Shown here: positions 1-7,811 of the stretch, piece by piece
Numbering within the stretch: position 1 is the stretch's first letter
Layout: every line of letters begins with the position of its first letter
Assembly (NCBI GenBank): GCA_965215025.1
Contig: CBDCCV010000002.1
Location: forward strand, 62,001-126,000
DNA: 64,000 nucleotides
Direction of reading: 5' to 3'
DNA from: CBDCCV01 sp965215025
Lineage (GTDB): Bacteria; Bacteroidota; Rhodothermia; Rhodothermales; Salinibacteraceae
Position numbers and translations under genes: made by a program
Notes under the pieces: model-generated
The model's database searches: none
Told to the model about the DNA's origin: nothing
The model's input: the letters and a program-made list of their open reading frames with translations, nothing else

Positions 1-23
1 AGTTTCATCCCGCCAGAGAAGCG

Positions 24-917
24 CTACGTCTCGCGCGCGAGCACCTCGGCCGCGCCGTCCTCACGCCCGAGGCGCTCCGCCTCGCGCCGGGCGAAGTCCG
101 TGAGCGCCGCGCGCATCGCTTCCTCGCCGCCGAACTGGAAGCCGAGCTGCGAGCGGTACGCCGCCACGGCCTCCGTCTTGGCCGGCAGCTCTCTGGCGAT
201 GTCAAACGCGAGCGGCTCCAAGCTTTCGGGCAGCAAACTTGAAGGCGCCGCGCCCGCATGGCGGAAGGCGTAGGGCGCGTCGCGGTACCAGAAGGTGGGC
301 GGGCGCCGGGGCAGGCCAAGCACGGCACGGATCGCCTGCACGTGATCGACGTGGCCGCCAAGGCCCTGCGGCGCGAACAGGGCGGCGGGGCAGATTTCCT
401 CTACGAGATCCGCGAGGCTGTCGCGCACGCCTCGCCACACGCTGTCGCCCTCACGAACGCCGGCGAAGAGCGCCTCGGCGGAGTGGTAGCCTCGGTGCGG
501 CGCCTCGGCGTGGGGGAGGTGGTGGAGCGCGCCCGGCAGGGCGATGCCGGCGCGCCGGGCGAACGCCTCGTCCTCGGCGCGGCGCAGGGCCATGTAGTCC
601 ACCTCGGCCGGGAGGCCCTTGTCGAGCTGGCACGCGAGCGCGAACCCCTCCGGCTCCGGCACCGAGGCGGCGAACACGGTGCACAGGTGCACGCGCCACC
701 CCGCGCGCGCGAGGGCCACGAGCACGCCGCCGCAGGAGAACGCCACGTCGTCGAGGTGCGGCGAGACGAAGAGCGCGGTTTTTTCCTCAGCGCCGCTGGC
801 TTCGAGAACGTCTTCGATGGCGTGGAGCACGGGGCGGGTAGCGAAGGGTATGGGAGCGTGGGGGTTTGGGAGAGGGCGGGGTCGGGCGTTCGGTTTAAGA
901 GAGCGGTCGGGCGTCAT
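24..917 (-). CDS. PIG-L family deacetylase (LmbE-like)
   Basis: A 297-residue protein of the PIG-L/LmbE zinc-dependent N-deacetylase family, which removes acetyl groups from N-acetylglucosamine-containing substrates (MshB, BshB and PIG-L are members). The zinc motif SPHLDDVAFSCGG lies at residues 52-64 and the second metal motif GGHVDH near 187-192. The first ~30 residues are proline-rich (RPRPLPNPHAPIPF) and are encoded by a purine-rich intergenic repeat, so the true start may be further in. It follows the GT4 gene by 14 bp and is the last gene of a seven-gene co-directional run. A GT4 plus a PIG-L enzyme commonly make an amino-sugar glycoside together; the substrate here is unknown. Confidence 0.9.
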   Translation of the reverse strand: MTPDRSLKPNARPRPLPNPHAPIPFATRPVLHAIEDVLEASGAEEKTALFVSPHLDDVAFSCGGVLVALARAGWRVHLCTVFAASVPEPEGFALACQLDKGLPAEVDYMALRRAEDEAFARRAGIALPGALHHLPHAEAPHRGYHSAEALFAGVREGDSVWRGVRDSLADLVEEICPAALFAPQGLGGHVDHVQAIRAVLGLPRRPPTFWYRDAPYAFRHAGAAPSSLLPESLEPLAFDIARELPAKTEAVAAYRSQLGFQFGGEEAMRAALTDFARREAERLGREDGAAEVLARET

Positions 918-931
918 CCGTCGCTAAGCGA

Positions 932-2113
932 TCAAAGCAGGTGCGGCTCGGCGCGGAAGCGGCACGCGTCGGGCGGGCCGTCGGGGAGCGTCCAGGCCGT
1001 GTCGGGCGCCGTGCCGGCGAGAGCCTCGTAGACGCCTTCGATCTGCCCGCCGACGACCTCCCAGGCGTAGCGCCGCCGGACCTCGTCGTAGGCCTCGCGG
1101 GCGAGGCGGCGGCGCAGGCCCTCTTCTACGAGCATCCGCTCCAGCGCCGAGGCGAGGGCGCCGGGGCGGCCCGGCTCGGTGAGGAGCGCGTTCTCCTCGT
1201 GGCGCAGGCAGTCCACCACGCCCACGGCGCGGCAGCTTACGATGGGGAGCGCCGAGGCCATCGCCTCGAGGATCGTGTTCGAGAACCCCTCGGCGTAGGT
1301 GGGGCTGACGAAGACGTCGGCGCGGCGGTAAAGGGCCGGCACGTCCTCGTACTCGGCGTACCCGCTCATCTCGACGTGCTCCTGGAGGCCGAGCGCGCGG
1401 GCCTTCTCTGCCGCCGCCTCCGCATCCGGCCCGATGCCGGAGACGACGAGCCGCGCCGGCCGCTTCTCAACGAGCAGGGCGAAGGCGTCGAGGAGGTCGA
1501 GGGCGCCCTTGCGCCGGTCGATCCGCCCGTGGTAGAGGAAGACGGGCGGGTTGTGGAGGTCGCCCGGCGCGCGGCCTTCTCTCGGATGGAACCGGCCTAA
1601 GTCCACGGCGCCGGGGACGACGGTGAACCGCTCCGGCGGCGTGCCGAGCCGCTCCGTCACCTCCTCGGCAAAAGAGTCGGAGCCGATGAGGAGGGCGCCG
1701 GCGTGGCCCAAAACGGCGTGCATGGCGTCCTCGTGCGTCTTGCAGCAGCTCCCGACCCAGTGCCCGTCGCCGCCCTGGATGGAGACGACGTTGGGCAGGC
1801 CGAGGCGCCGGCTCGCCGCGAGCGCGGCCAGTCCCGTCGGGTAGGCGTACTGCGCGTGGACGAGGTCGAACGGCTTTTTCTCATGCACGCGCACGGCCGC
1901 CTGCGCCATGGCCTCGACGTCGCGCTCGAAGTCGCCGCCGTCTTGCTCGCCGAGCGCTTCGAGGCCGATCACGGTGACGTCCTCCACGTCCGGCGGAGGG
2001 CCGCCGCCGTAGACTGCGATGCCCTCCTCATCGCCGCGGTACTGCGAGATCATGGTGAGGTCGTGGCCGCGGCGCGTCATCTCCCGGAGGAGGTTGAGCG
2101 CGTAGACGCTCAT
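932..2113 (-). CDS. GT4-type glycosyltransferase, N-terminus lost to a frameshift
   Basis: Glycosyltransferase family 1/GT4 (GT-B fold): acceptor half with a conserved start GMSVYALNLLREM, linker near residue 185, and a donor-binding half with PVFLYHGRIDRRKG and the E-x7-E region PTYAEGFSNTILEAMA. The open frame starts at an internal ATG. Upstream on the same strand an ATG at 2160 encodes MRILFIS, the expected first beta-strand, but in another frame; one added base near 2137/2138 would give MRILFISRTLFPAISGMSVY, a textbook GT4 start. The gene is therefore either a recent frameshift mutant or carries a sequencing error. The acceptor is unknown; the partner is the PIG-L deacetylase just downstream. 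It is not clearly BshA or MshA by sequence. Confidence 0.88.
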   Translation of the reverse strand: MSVYALNLLREMTRRGHDLTMISQYRGDEEGIAVYGGGPPPDVEDVTVIGLEALGEQDGGDFERDVEAMAQAAVRVHEKKPFDLVHAQYAYPTGLAALAASRRLGLPNVVSIQGGDGHWVGSCCKTHEDAMHAVLGHAGALLIGSDSFAEEVTERLGTPPERFTVVPGAVDLGRFHPREGRAPGDLHNPPVFLYHGRIDRRKGALDLLDAFALLVEKRPARLVVSGIGPDAEAAAEKARALGLQEHVEMSGYAEYEDVPALYRRADVFVSPTYAEGFSNTILEAMASALPIVSCRAVGVVDCLRHEENALLTEPGRPGALASALERMLVEEGLRRRLAREAYDEVRRRYAWEVVGGQIEGVYEALAGTAPDTAWTLPDGPPDACRFRAEPHLL

Positions 2114-2136
2114 CCCCGAGATGGCCGGGAAAAGCG

Positions 2137-2160
2137 TCGCGAGATGAAAAGGATGCGCAT
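2137..2160 (-). other. Frameshifted 5' end of the GT4 gene
   Basis: On the minus strand the ATG at 2160 opens MRILFISR, the first strand of a Rossmann-like domain. The frame then runs into a stop exactly at the ATGAGC used by the downstream frame. The two halves join into a normal GT4 start if a single base is missing between 2138 and 2137. Confidence 0.6.
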
Positions 2161-2206
2161 GGATTGGGAAAGGGCGAGAGGGGGAATGGGTGAGGGGGCG
2201 GCGCGT
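2160..2206. repeat. Purine-rich 'gggagaggggga' intergenic repeat
   Basis: A run of degenerate G/A-rich units of the type tgggaaagggcgagaggggg. Similar stretches occur at 838-893, 12805-12862 and 14820-14872, always at gene ends, and they extend into the coding termini of the PIG-L and pepF genes. No function is visible. Confidence 0.4.
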
Positions 2207-2211
2207 ATGCC

Positions 2212-2241
2212 GTTCCCCTCCTGGACAGGAGGGGAGTCTTG
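2212..2241. repeat. Partial copy of the family A palindromic element
   Basis: Holds the core cccctcctggacaggagggg followed by agtcttg, which matches one end of the ~125-bp elements at 6730-6851 and 22645-22772. It lies between the GT4 gene and the TIM-barrel gene. Confidence 0.6.
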
Positions 2242-2291
2242 TCAGCTTGCTGGGGGCTTTTTCCGAGAAGGCGTGCTGCTTTCATGAGGCA

Positions 2292-3167
2292 TCATCCCGC
2301 TTCAGCCTTTTTCAAAAAGCCGATGGCGGCGGGGATCGCCTCGTGCGCGGTGGGCGAGGCGCGCGACAGCTCGACGCAGACGAGGCGCTCGAAGCCCACG
2401 TCGCCGAGCGCGCGGAGGACGGCCGGCACGTCCATGTCGCCCTCGCCGAAGGGGAGGTGGCGGTGCACGCCGCGCCGCATGTCCTCGATGGCGACGGTAC
2501 CGAGTTTTTCGGCAAAGGCGCGTACGGCGGCCTCGGGTTCGATCTCTTCGGTGACGAGGCAGTGGCCCGTGTCGAGGGCGAGGCGGAGGCCGGGCACTTC
2601 GGCGCGCAGGCGCTCGAAGTCGTCCGTGGTGGCGACGAGGTGGCCCGGCTCCGGCTCCAAGGAGGCGTCCACGCCGCGCGCCTCGGCCGCCTCGGCCACC
2701 GCGCGCGCGCCTTCGACGAGCCAGCGCCACGCCTCCTCGCGGCCCACGCCTTTTTGGGGGACGCCGGCCCAGAACGAGACCGTCTCGCCCGAGCACGCGG
2801 CGCACACGTCGAGCGCGCGCGTGAGGAAGTCTACCCGCCGCGCACGGCCTTCCGGCTCCGGGCTGATGAGCGTCGGCTCGTGCTTGCGTCTGAAGTCGAG
2901 GAGGAAGCGCGCGCCCGTTTCCACGACGAGGCCGAGGCCGCCGAGTTCGCGCAAACGGTTCGAGAGCTTCTCGGCGCGCTCGCCGAGGCGCGGGGCGAAC
3001 GGGTCGAGGTGGTGGTGGTCGAGCGTGAGGGCCACGCCGTCGTACCCCGCCTCGGCGATGAGGGCGAGGGCGTCCTCGAGGCGGTGGTTCGCGCAGCCGT
3101 TCGTGTTGTAGGCGTATCTCAACTTTGGATTGCCGATTTCCGATTTTGGATTGGAGCCACTCGCCAT
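2292..3167 (-). CDS. Sugar phosphate isomerase/epimerase (AP-endonuclease-2 TIM barrel)
   Basis: A 291-residue TIM-barrel protein of the xylose isomerase-like/AP endonuclease 2 superfamily, which includes IolE, IolI and EboE-type enzymes. Recognisable parts are the first strand YAYNTNGCANHRLEDAL, the metal-ligand segments SLEPEPGHL and LALDTGHC (Glu, Asp, His), and the C-terminal CVELSR. The first ~15 residues (SNPKSEIGNPK) come from an intergenic repeat, so the native start is uncertain. Only 3 bp separate it from the upstream MBL::YcaO gene, so the two are surely co-transcribed. Substrate unknown; with inositol-phosphate synthase and a Gfo/Idh dehydrogenase in the same run, a cyclitol or sugar isomerisation is a reasonable guess. 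Confidence 0.85.
   Translation of the reverse strand: MASGSNPKSEIGNPKLRYAYNTNGCANHRLEDALALIAEAGYDGVALTLDHHHLDPFAPRLGERAEKLSNRLRELGGLGLVVETGARFLLDFRRKHEPTLISPEPEGRARRVDFLTRALDVCAACSGETVSFWAGVPQKGVGREEAWRWLVEGARAVAEAAEARGVDASLEPEPGHLVATTDDFERLRAEVPGLRLALDTGHCLVTEEIEPEAAVRAFAEKLGTVAIEDMRRGVHRHLPFGEGDMDVPAVLRALGDVGFERLVCVELSRASPTAHEAIPAAIGFLKKAEAG
3126..3157. repeat. 'cgattttggattgg' element (family C)
   Basis: Two tandem degenerate units (tggattgccgattt, cgattttggattgg). The element overlaps the start of the TIM-barrel gene and encodes its first residues, NPKSEIGNPK. A second copy is at 6638-6673 at the start of the oxidoreductase gene. Confidence 0.6.
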
Positions 3168-3170
3168 TCG

Positions 3171-5558
3171 CTACTCACCATCCACCAGGGCGAGTTCGTG
3201 GCGGCCCGGCTCGCGGTACATGGCGTAGAGCCGCTCCATGCGCTGGTCGAGGCCGGCCACGTTGAGCCACGCAGGGCCGCCGAGCCTTTCTTCGTCGTCC
3301 TCGGCCAGGGGGATGCGCCGGGCGCCCTCGGGCGGAGCACCGCGGCCCACGAGGCCGCTCCCGCGCTTCAGGAGCCGCCGGAGGTTGCGCGGGCCGATCC
3401 GGTAGTACGTCACCGTCTCCACCTCCAAGCCCGGCACGATGGCCTTGACGACGCGCGCCGGCCCGCCCTCTTCCAAGAAGTCCACGTAGAGGACGTCCAG
3501 CCCGGCGCCGAGAAAGCGCCCGGCCACGTGGCGCAGCTTCGCCTCGGTGGAAGAAAGCGTGCCGGGGGCGACGGTGGGCAACCCAGAAAAGCGCCGCCGC
3601 GTGCTCGTGCAGAGGATCTGCTCGTCCAGGATGGACTTGATCTTCTCGGCAGGGTAGCCCATCCACCGGCGCATGTGCTCCAGCGAGCGGCCTTCTTCAG
3701 GCTGCACGTTTTCGGCGCGGATGCGTTCGAGGTAGCCTTCGGGGAAGAGGTGCGCCATCGGGGCGATGGGGCCGTGGTTGAAAAGCTTGCGCGCGCGCGA
3801 GGCCGAATATTCGAGGAGCGCCTTTTTGAGCGCCACCTCGCGGTCGGGGTCGGCGCCCTCGCCGCAGCCCGTGAGCATGATGGGGTGCGGCACCTTGCCC
3901 AGGTCGCGCTCCGTGCCCACGACGTAGAGGCTGACGAGGCCGCACGTGATGCCGGCAAGCTTGGCCCGGAGGTCGATCCCCTCGGCGTCGTAGTGCGCCA
4001 AGAGGCGGCGGATGGCGGGGTCGGCCACGGAGTCGAGGTCGAGGCCGATCTCGCGGTCGAGCGCGCGGTACCCGGCCGAGTTCCCGTCGCGCTGCACGAG
4101 TTCGAGGAGGCCGTGCAAGAGCGCGCGCCCCAGCGAGTCGCCCGCGCCGAGGCCGTTGGTGACGGGGAGGAAGAGCGGGTCGCGCTCGCCCGCAGCATAG
4201 GCCGCGCCGAGGTCGAAGAGGTTGGAGGCGGCGGCCTCGGCGGGCACCCACACCCTTTCGCGGGAGGGGTAGCGCCGCGCCTCGATCCACTCGACTTCCT
4301 GCGCGTGCGTGTACGCGGTGCCCACGGGGAGGCGCAGCTTGAGCGGGTTCACGGCCGGCACGCCCTCTTTCCGGAGCTTCTCGAACGAGGCCGTCCGCCG
4401 CGGGAGCCGCCTCAGGCCCCGGTGCGCGCCGATCCCTTCGGTCATCTCGCCCCACGCGCCGATGCGCGCCTGCGCCTCCGTGGCCCCGTAGCCGATGCCG
4501 CCGTAGCTCATCTCGCGCTCGCTCTCCCAGAGCGTGGCCGTCCACACGGGGATGCCCAGGTGGTCGAGGCCGGTGATGGGGAACTCCATCGTCTGGCCCG
4601 CGGGCGCCATCTCGCGGTAGCGCCGCACCGGCTCGGGGTCGCCGGCGCCTTCGCCGGTCGGGCGGCCCGTGCCCACGGCGAGCGGGAGGTCGTCCGCGAA
4701 GGGCTTGCCGCCCAGCTGCTTTTCGAAGAGGCGCAGCGCGGCCCTTTTGTTCTGGCCGGGACGGACGACCTCCCAGGGCGTGAACACGGCGTCGAAGTCC
4801 AACTTCTCGAACACCTCGCGGTAGCGGCGCACGGCGCTGTGCGGGAGCGGGATGTGCGCGTCGAACGCCGCGTGGCACGAGATGGCCCGCGCCCGCCCGA
4901 TCCGCCCGTTGCCGCTCCCGTCTTCCCCGGTGGTGTCGAGCTTAAACTTGAGCGCGTCGCCGCAGAAGAGCGCCTGCTCGTCGGGCAGATAAAGCACGGT
5001 GTGTCCCGGCATGTGGCCGCCCGTGTGGAGGAGGCGCATGCCCGGCAGCGGCTCGGCCTCTTCGTCGAAGGGCCAAGACACGGGCGTGGCCTCCGGCGTT
5101 TTGCGCTGCGGCAGCGTCGCCTGCGCGAAAGGAAGCGCCTCGTGCTGCATCACGATCTCGGGCCGGAAGCGGTCCGCCAGTCGCCAGAGCGCGCCGTAGA
5201 CGTGCGCGTGCGAGGCCGAGAGAAAATCCACGCCGCCTTTTTCTTCGATGAAATCCAACGCCTCGCCGGAGTACCAGCCCGCCCCCTCGAACGCGACGTT
5301 CCCCTCTTCGCGCGCGATCAGATACCCGCACGACCCGATGCCCACCGCTGGCTCTGCTGCGAACATGAACACGCCCGGCGCCACCTCCCGCCATGACACC
5401 TGCGTCTCTTCGGCGACTTCTTCGGGCGTGAGGAAGCGCCAGCCTTTTTCGGGGAGCGGGTGGCGGAAGTCGGTGCAGACGGGGCACGCGGGCGGCGGCG
5501 CCTCGAAGTAGCGCTGCCAGAAGCCGCAGTTGGTGCAGCAGTACGGGATGAGGGGCAT
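3171..5558 (-). CDS. Metallo-beta-lactamase-fold hydrolase fused to a YcaO domain
   Basis: A roughly 795-residue fusion. I chose the ATG at 5558; an in-frame GTG at 5600 lies inside a palindromic repeat, and residue numbers here count from that GTG. Residues 22-42 carry a CxxC...CxxC zinc-ribbon-like start. Residues ~55-300 are a metallo-beta-lactamase domain with SHAHVYG (130-136), HTGGHMPGH (192-200) and GDAL (214-217); the usual HxHxDH is degenerate. Residues ~335-720 are YcaO: GLDHLGIPVW, an E-rich helix AQARIGAWGEMTEG, TNGLGAGDSLGRALLHGLLE, LVQRD, and GEGADPDREVALKKALLEYSASR. YcaO enzymes activate amide carbonyls with ATP (azoline, thioamide or amidine formation; RimO accessory). No TfuA partner or precursor peptide is visible. 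Gaps of 3 bp downstream and ~57 bp upstream place it in the middle of the operon. Confidence 0.85.
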   Translation of the reverse strand: MPLIPYCCTNCGFWQRYFEAPPPACPVCTDFRHPLPEKGWRFLTPEEVAEETQVSWREVAPGVFMFAAEPAVGIGSCGYLIAREEGNVAFEGAGWYSGEALDFIEEKGGVDFLSASHAHVYGALWRLADRFRPEIVMQHEALPFAQATLPQRKTPEATPVSWPFDEEAEPLPGMRLLHTGGHMPGHTVLYLPDEQALFCGDALKFKLDTTGEDGSGNGRIGRARAISCHAAFDAHIPLPHSAVRRYREVFEKLDFDAVFTPWEVVRPGQNKRAALRLFEKQLGGKPFADDLPLAVGTGRPTGEGAGDPEPVRRYREMAPAGQTMEFPITGLDHLGIPVWTATLWESEREMSYGGIGYGATEAQARIGAWGEMTEGIGAHRGLRRLPRRTASFEKLRKEGVPAVNPLKLRLPVGTAYTHAQEVEWIEARRYPSRERVWVPAEAAASNLFDLGAAYAAGERDPLFLPVTNGLGAGDSLGRALLHGLLELVQRDGNSAGYRALDREIGLDLDSVADPAIRRLLAHYDAEGIDLRAKLAGITCGLVSLYVVGTERDLGKVPHPIMLTGCGEGADPDREVALKKALLEYSASRARKLFNHGPIAPMAHLFPEGYLERIRAENVQPEEGRSLEHMRRWMGYPAEKIKSILDEQILCTSTRRRFSGLPTVAPGTLSSTEAKLRHVAGRFLGAGLDVLYVDFLEEGGPARVVKAIVPGLEVETVTYYRIGPRNLRRLLKRGSGLVGRGAPPEGARRIPLAEDDEERLGGPAWLNVAGLDQRMERLYAMYREPGRHELALVDGE

Positions 5559-5591
5559 GTCGCAGCAGGGCGAAGGGGCAGATACGAAGGG

Positions 5592-5619
5592 CAAGGACAC
5601 ACCGCCGGTGTGTCCCTAC
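5592..5619. repeat. Family B palindrome
   Basis: Inverted repeat with arms ggacacaccg and cggtgtgtcc around one base, followed by ctac. It lies between the oxidoreductase and MBL::YcaO genes and supplies the TAG stop of the oxidoreductase (cta on the plus strand at 5616-5618). Confidence 0.7.
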
Positions 5620-6686
5620 GGCGTTGCGGCGTACGTCGGCGTAGCGACGGCCTCTTCCAAAAGGCGCATGGTGTGGAGATCGCCCTCGGGGGAGAACGGG
5701 AACGGCGCGCCGTCCAAGACGCTGTGCGCAAAGGCCTCGACCTGCGCCTGGAACGGCGAAGCGGCGGCGTCGAACGCCACGGCCTCGACCGAGCCGTCCG
5801 GGCGCGTGAGCGTGAGCGTGCCGCCGGGGTCCTGGCCCATCGTGTTCTCCGCCAGCGCGCGCGCGGCGGTGCCAGCGACCTCGAGGCTGCGGCGCGGGAA
5901 GGCGTCCGGGCAGTTGTAGGCCACGCTCTGCGAGAGGAGCGCGCCGCTTTCCGTCCGGCCGATGAGCGCGGCGCCGTCGTCCACGGCGTAGGCGTGCACG
6001 CGGCGGTGCTGCAAAAAGGCGTGCGCTCCGGTGATGCGCTCGCCCAGGAGCATCTGCGTGAGGTCGAGGCCGTGCGGGGCCAGGTCGAGGAAGGCGCCGC
6101 CACCGGCGCGCTCGGGGTCGGCACGCCAGTTGTCGTGCGGATGGGCCGGGTCCGGCGTCCAGTCCGGCGGCGTCCAGCAGGCGTAGCGGATGCGCACCTG
6201 CGTCACGGTGCCGAGCGCCCCCTCGGCGATGAGCGCGCGCAGCTTCTGGTGCGCCGGGTGGAAGCGCTGGTCGAACGCCGTGGCGTACGGGACGCCGTTC
6301 TCGCGGCACGCGGCCACCATTCGCTGCGCTTCTTCGAGCGTGCGCGCCATCGGCTTTTCGCAGAGGACGGGCAGGCCGGCGGCGGCGATCTCTGCCACAA
6401 GCGCCGCGTGGCTGCCGTTCGGCGTGGCGACGTAGACGGCGTCGAGTGCCTCGCCTTCCGCCGCGAGCATCTCCAAAAGCCGCTCGTAGCGCCGCGCCGT
6501 GTCGTTCTCAGGCGCGGCGGCGCGGAGCGCGTTGGCGTTCAGATCGCAGAGCGCGGCGAGGCGGCCGTTGGCGGAGGCGGCGATGCCGGGGATCACGTAG
6601 TCGCGCGCTACCCACCCGCAGCCGACGACGGCCCAGCGGATTTTGGATTGGCGATTTTGGACTTCCGATTTCATCAAGTCGAGCAT
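5616..6686 (-). CDS. Gfo/Idh/MocA family oxidoreductase
   Basis: NAD(P)-dependent sugar or cyclitol dehydrogenase of the Gfo/Idh/MocA family, 356 residues. The Rossmann motif is VVGCGWVARDY near residues 20-30, followed by the conserved CEKPMA segment and the C-terminal alpha/beta domain with AFLDLAPHGLDL, where the catalytic-region His sits. The N-terminal extension MLDLMKSEVQNRQSKI is encoded by an intergenic repeat at 6638-6673, so translation may naturally start later. Fifteen bp separate it from the MBL::YcaO gene. An inositol-type dehydrogenase (IolG relative) would fit the inositol-phosphate synthase in the same run, but the substrate cannot be read from the sequence. Confidence 0.9.
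   Translation of the reverse strand: MLDLMKSEVQNRQSKIRWAVVGCGWVARDYVIPGIAASANGRLAALCDLNANALRAAAPENDTARRYERLLEMLAAEGEALDAVYVATPNGSHAALVAEIAAAGLPVLCEKPMARTLEEAQRMVAACRENGVPYATAFDQRFHPAHQKLRALIAEGALGTVTQVRIRYACWTPPDWTPDPAHPHDNWRADPERAGGGAFLDLAPHGLDLTQMLLGERITGAHAFLQHRRVHAYAVDDGAALIGRTESGALLSQSVAYNCPDAFPRRSLEVAGTAARALAENTMGQDPGGTLTLTRPDGSVEAVAFDAAASPFQAQVEAFAHSVLDGAPFPFSPEGDLHTMRLLEEAVATPTYAATP
6638..6673. repeat. 'cgattttggattgg' element (family C)
   Basis: Units gattttggattgg, cgattttggac and ttccgattt in a row. They sit inside the start of the oxidoreductase ORF and encode SEVQNRQSKI, parallel to the copy at 3126-3157. Confidence 0.6.
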
Positions 6687-6729
6687 GATTCTCTTCCGCG
6701 AAAGCTACGCGGTTAAGTCGAACAAATTC

Positions 6730-6851
6730 CTCTCCTGGACAGGAGGAGATACAGGGGTGGCGGACCGGAGGGCTTGCTGCTCATCCTGCACGTAGCGCTC
6801 GCCTCATCTACCACCCCGCCTGCCGGCACCCCTCCTGTCCAGGAGGGGAGT
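6730..6851. repeat. MITE-like inverted repeat (family A), full copy
   Basis: Begins ctctcctggacaggagga and ends with its complement-like cccctcctgtccaggagggg. Inner arms (caggggtgg / ctaccacccc) are also inverted, and the centre holds cttgctgctca. The copy at 22645-22772 has the same order of blocks. No transposase or ORF is inside. It lies in the 204-bp gap between the HD-domain and oxidoreductase genes. Confidence 0.75.
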
Positions 6852-6890
6852 CTTCGTGGTTGGCCGAAGCGTTTCCCACACGCCCCACGT

Positions 6891-7811
6891 TCAAGCCAGG
6901 CCGCCCGCTTCCAAGACCTCCGCGTGCAGCTTCTCGGCGAAGCCTTCGTGGACGAGGTTCATCTCGCCGAGCACCTCGTCCATGGTGAAGCGGGCGCTGC
7001 GGGCGTGCCACTCGATCTCCAAGACGCGGTCGAGGACGTCGGCGGCTTGGAAGGCGTAGGCCTCGGGCGTGCCGAGCGTTTGCGTGTGAGCCAGCGCTTT
7101 TTGTGCGCGGCGACGGAGCGGCTCCGGGATCGCGGGCCAAACGCGCTGCTGTGCGGCGTCCATCAGCTGCGCGCCGTGCGTGCTCAGGAAGACGTCGCCC
7201 GCGTGGCCGGCATCGGGGAGCGTGGCGTTGTGCAGGTGGTGGACGATCCCGACGAGGAACGCCTCGGCCGGGTCGGCGCCAGCGAGCGGCGCGAGGCAGG
7301 CGGCCAGCACGGCCACGGAGGCGCAGTGGTCGGCGTGGCTCTCGGCGGGGGCAAGGACGAGGCGCGGCTTGCCAGGGCAGGTGACGCCCGCGCGCGGCTG
7401 ATCGGCGAGGCGGAGCGCGAAAGGCGGCGCGTCGGCGGCGCTGTGGTCGGCGTCGGGGAGGGCGGCTTCGAGGCGCTGCGCCAGGCCTTGACCGAGCGGG
7501 GCGGCGGCGTCGCGCAAGGCCTTCGCAAGCAGGCTCTGGCGGTCGCGCTTGGCGAGGCTGTGGCCGGCCAGGACGCCCGCGTCGATCCCCGCCAGGCGCG
7601 TGGCCACGAGCGCGGCGGCCGTCTCGCGCAGCGCCACGGCCTCGACCGCTTTGCCGGCGAGGAGCCTCGTCCACGCGCGCAAGAACAGGCGCTCGGCCAG
7701 GCTGGAGCTTGGCGCCTCGGCCGTGCGCAGGCGCTTGAGGTCCACGATCTGCCGGAAAAGCGGCAGGAGGTCCGGCAGCGCATCCAGGTCAAGCATCGGT
7801 GGGCGGCTCAT
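6891..7811 (-). CDS. HD-domain protein with altered metal motif
   Basis: A 306-residue protein whose C-terminal half looks like an HD phosphohydrolase/oxygenase domain: SHADHC (H159, D161, H162), IVHHLHN at 190-195 where the usual His-Asp doublet is His-His, and AADVLDRV (D258/D261). The N-terminal 140 residues are an alanine-rich helical region with no domain I recognise. The start overlaps the stop of inositol-phosphate synthase by 4 bp (ATGA), implying translational coupling. HD proteins include phosphatases and also myo-inositol oxygenase-like di-iron enzymes, so processing of an inositol phosphate is a tempting but unproven role. The substitution may mean altered or lost metal binding. 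Confidence 0.7.
   Translation of the reverse strand: MSRPPMLDLDALPDLLPLFRQIVDLKRLRTAEAPSSSLAERLFLRAWTRLLAGKAVEAVALRETAAALVATRLAGIDAGVLAGHSLAKRDRQSLLAKALRDAAAPLGQGLAQRLEAALPDADHSAADAPPFALRLADQPRAGVTCPGKPRLVLAPAESHADHCASVAVLAACLAPLAGADPAEAFLVGIVHHLHNATLPDAGHAGDVFLSTHGAQLMDAAQQRVWPAIPEPLRRRAQKALAHTQTLGTPEAYAFQAADVLDRVLEIEWHARSARFTMDEVLGEMNLVHEGFAEKLHAEVLEAGGLA

Noticed and set aside
24..2113. bshA-bshB pair (bacillithiol)
   Set aside because: The GT4 lacks the BshA start pattern and bshC is absent; cannot be claimed from sequence alone.
2190..5396. 1068-codon plus-strand ORF
   Set aside because: It is the complement of three convincing minus-strand genes; Ala/Arg/Glu/His-rich composition typical of GC-rich shadow frames.
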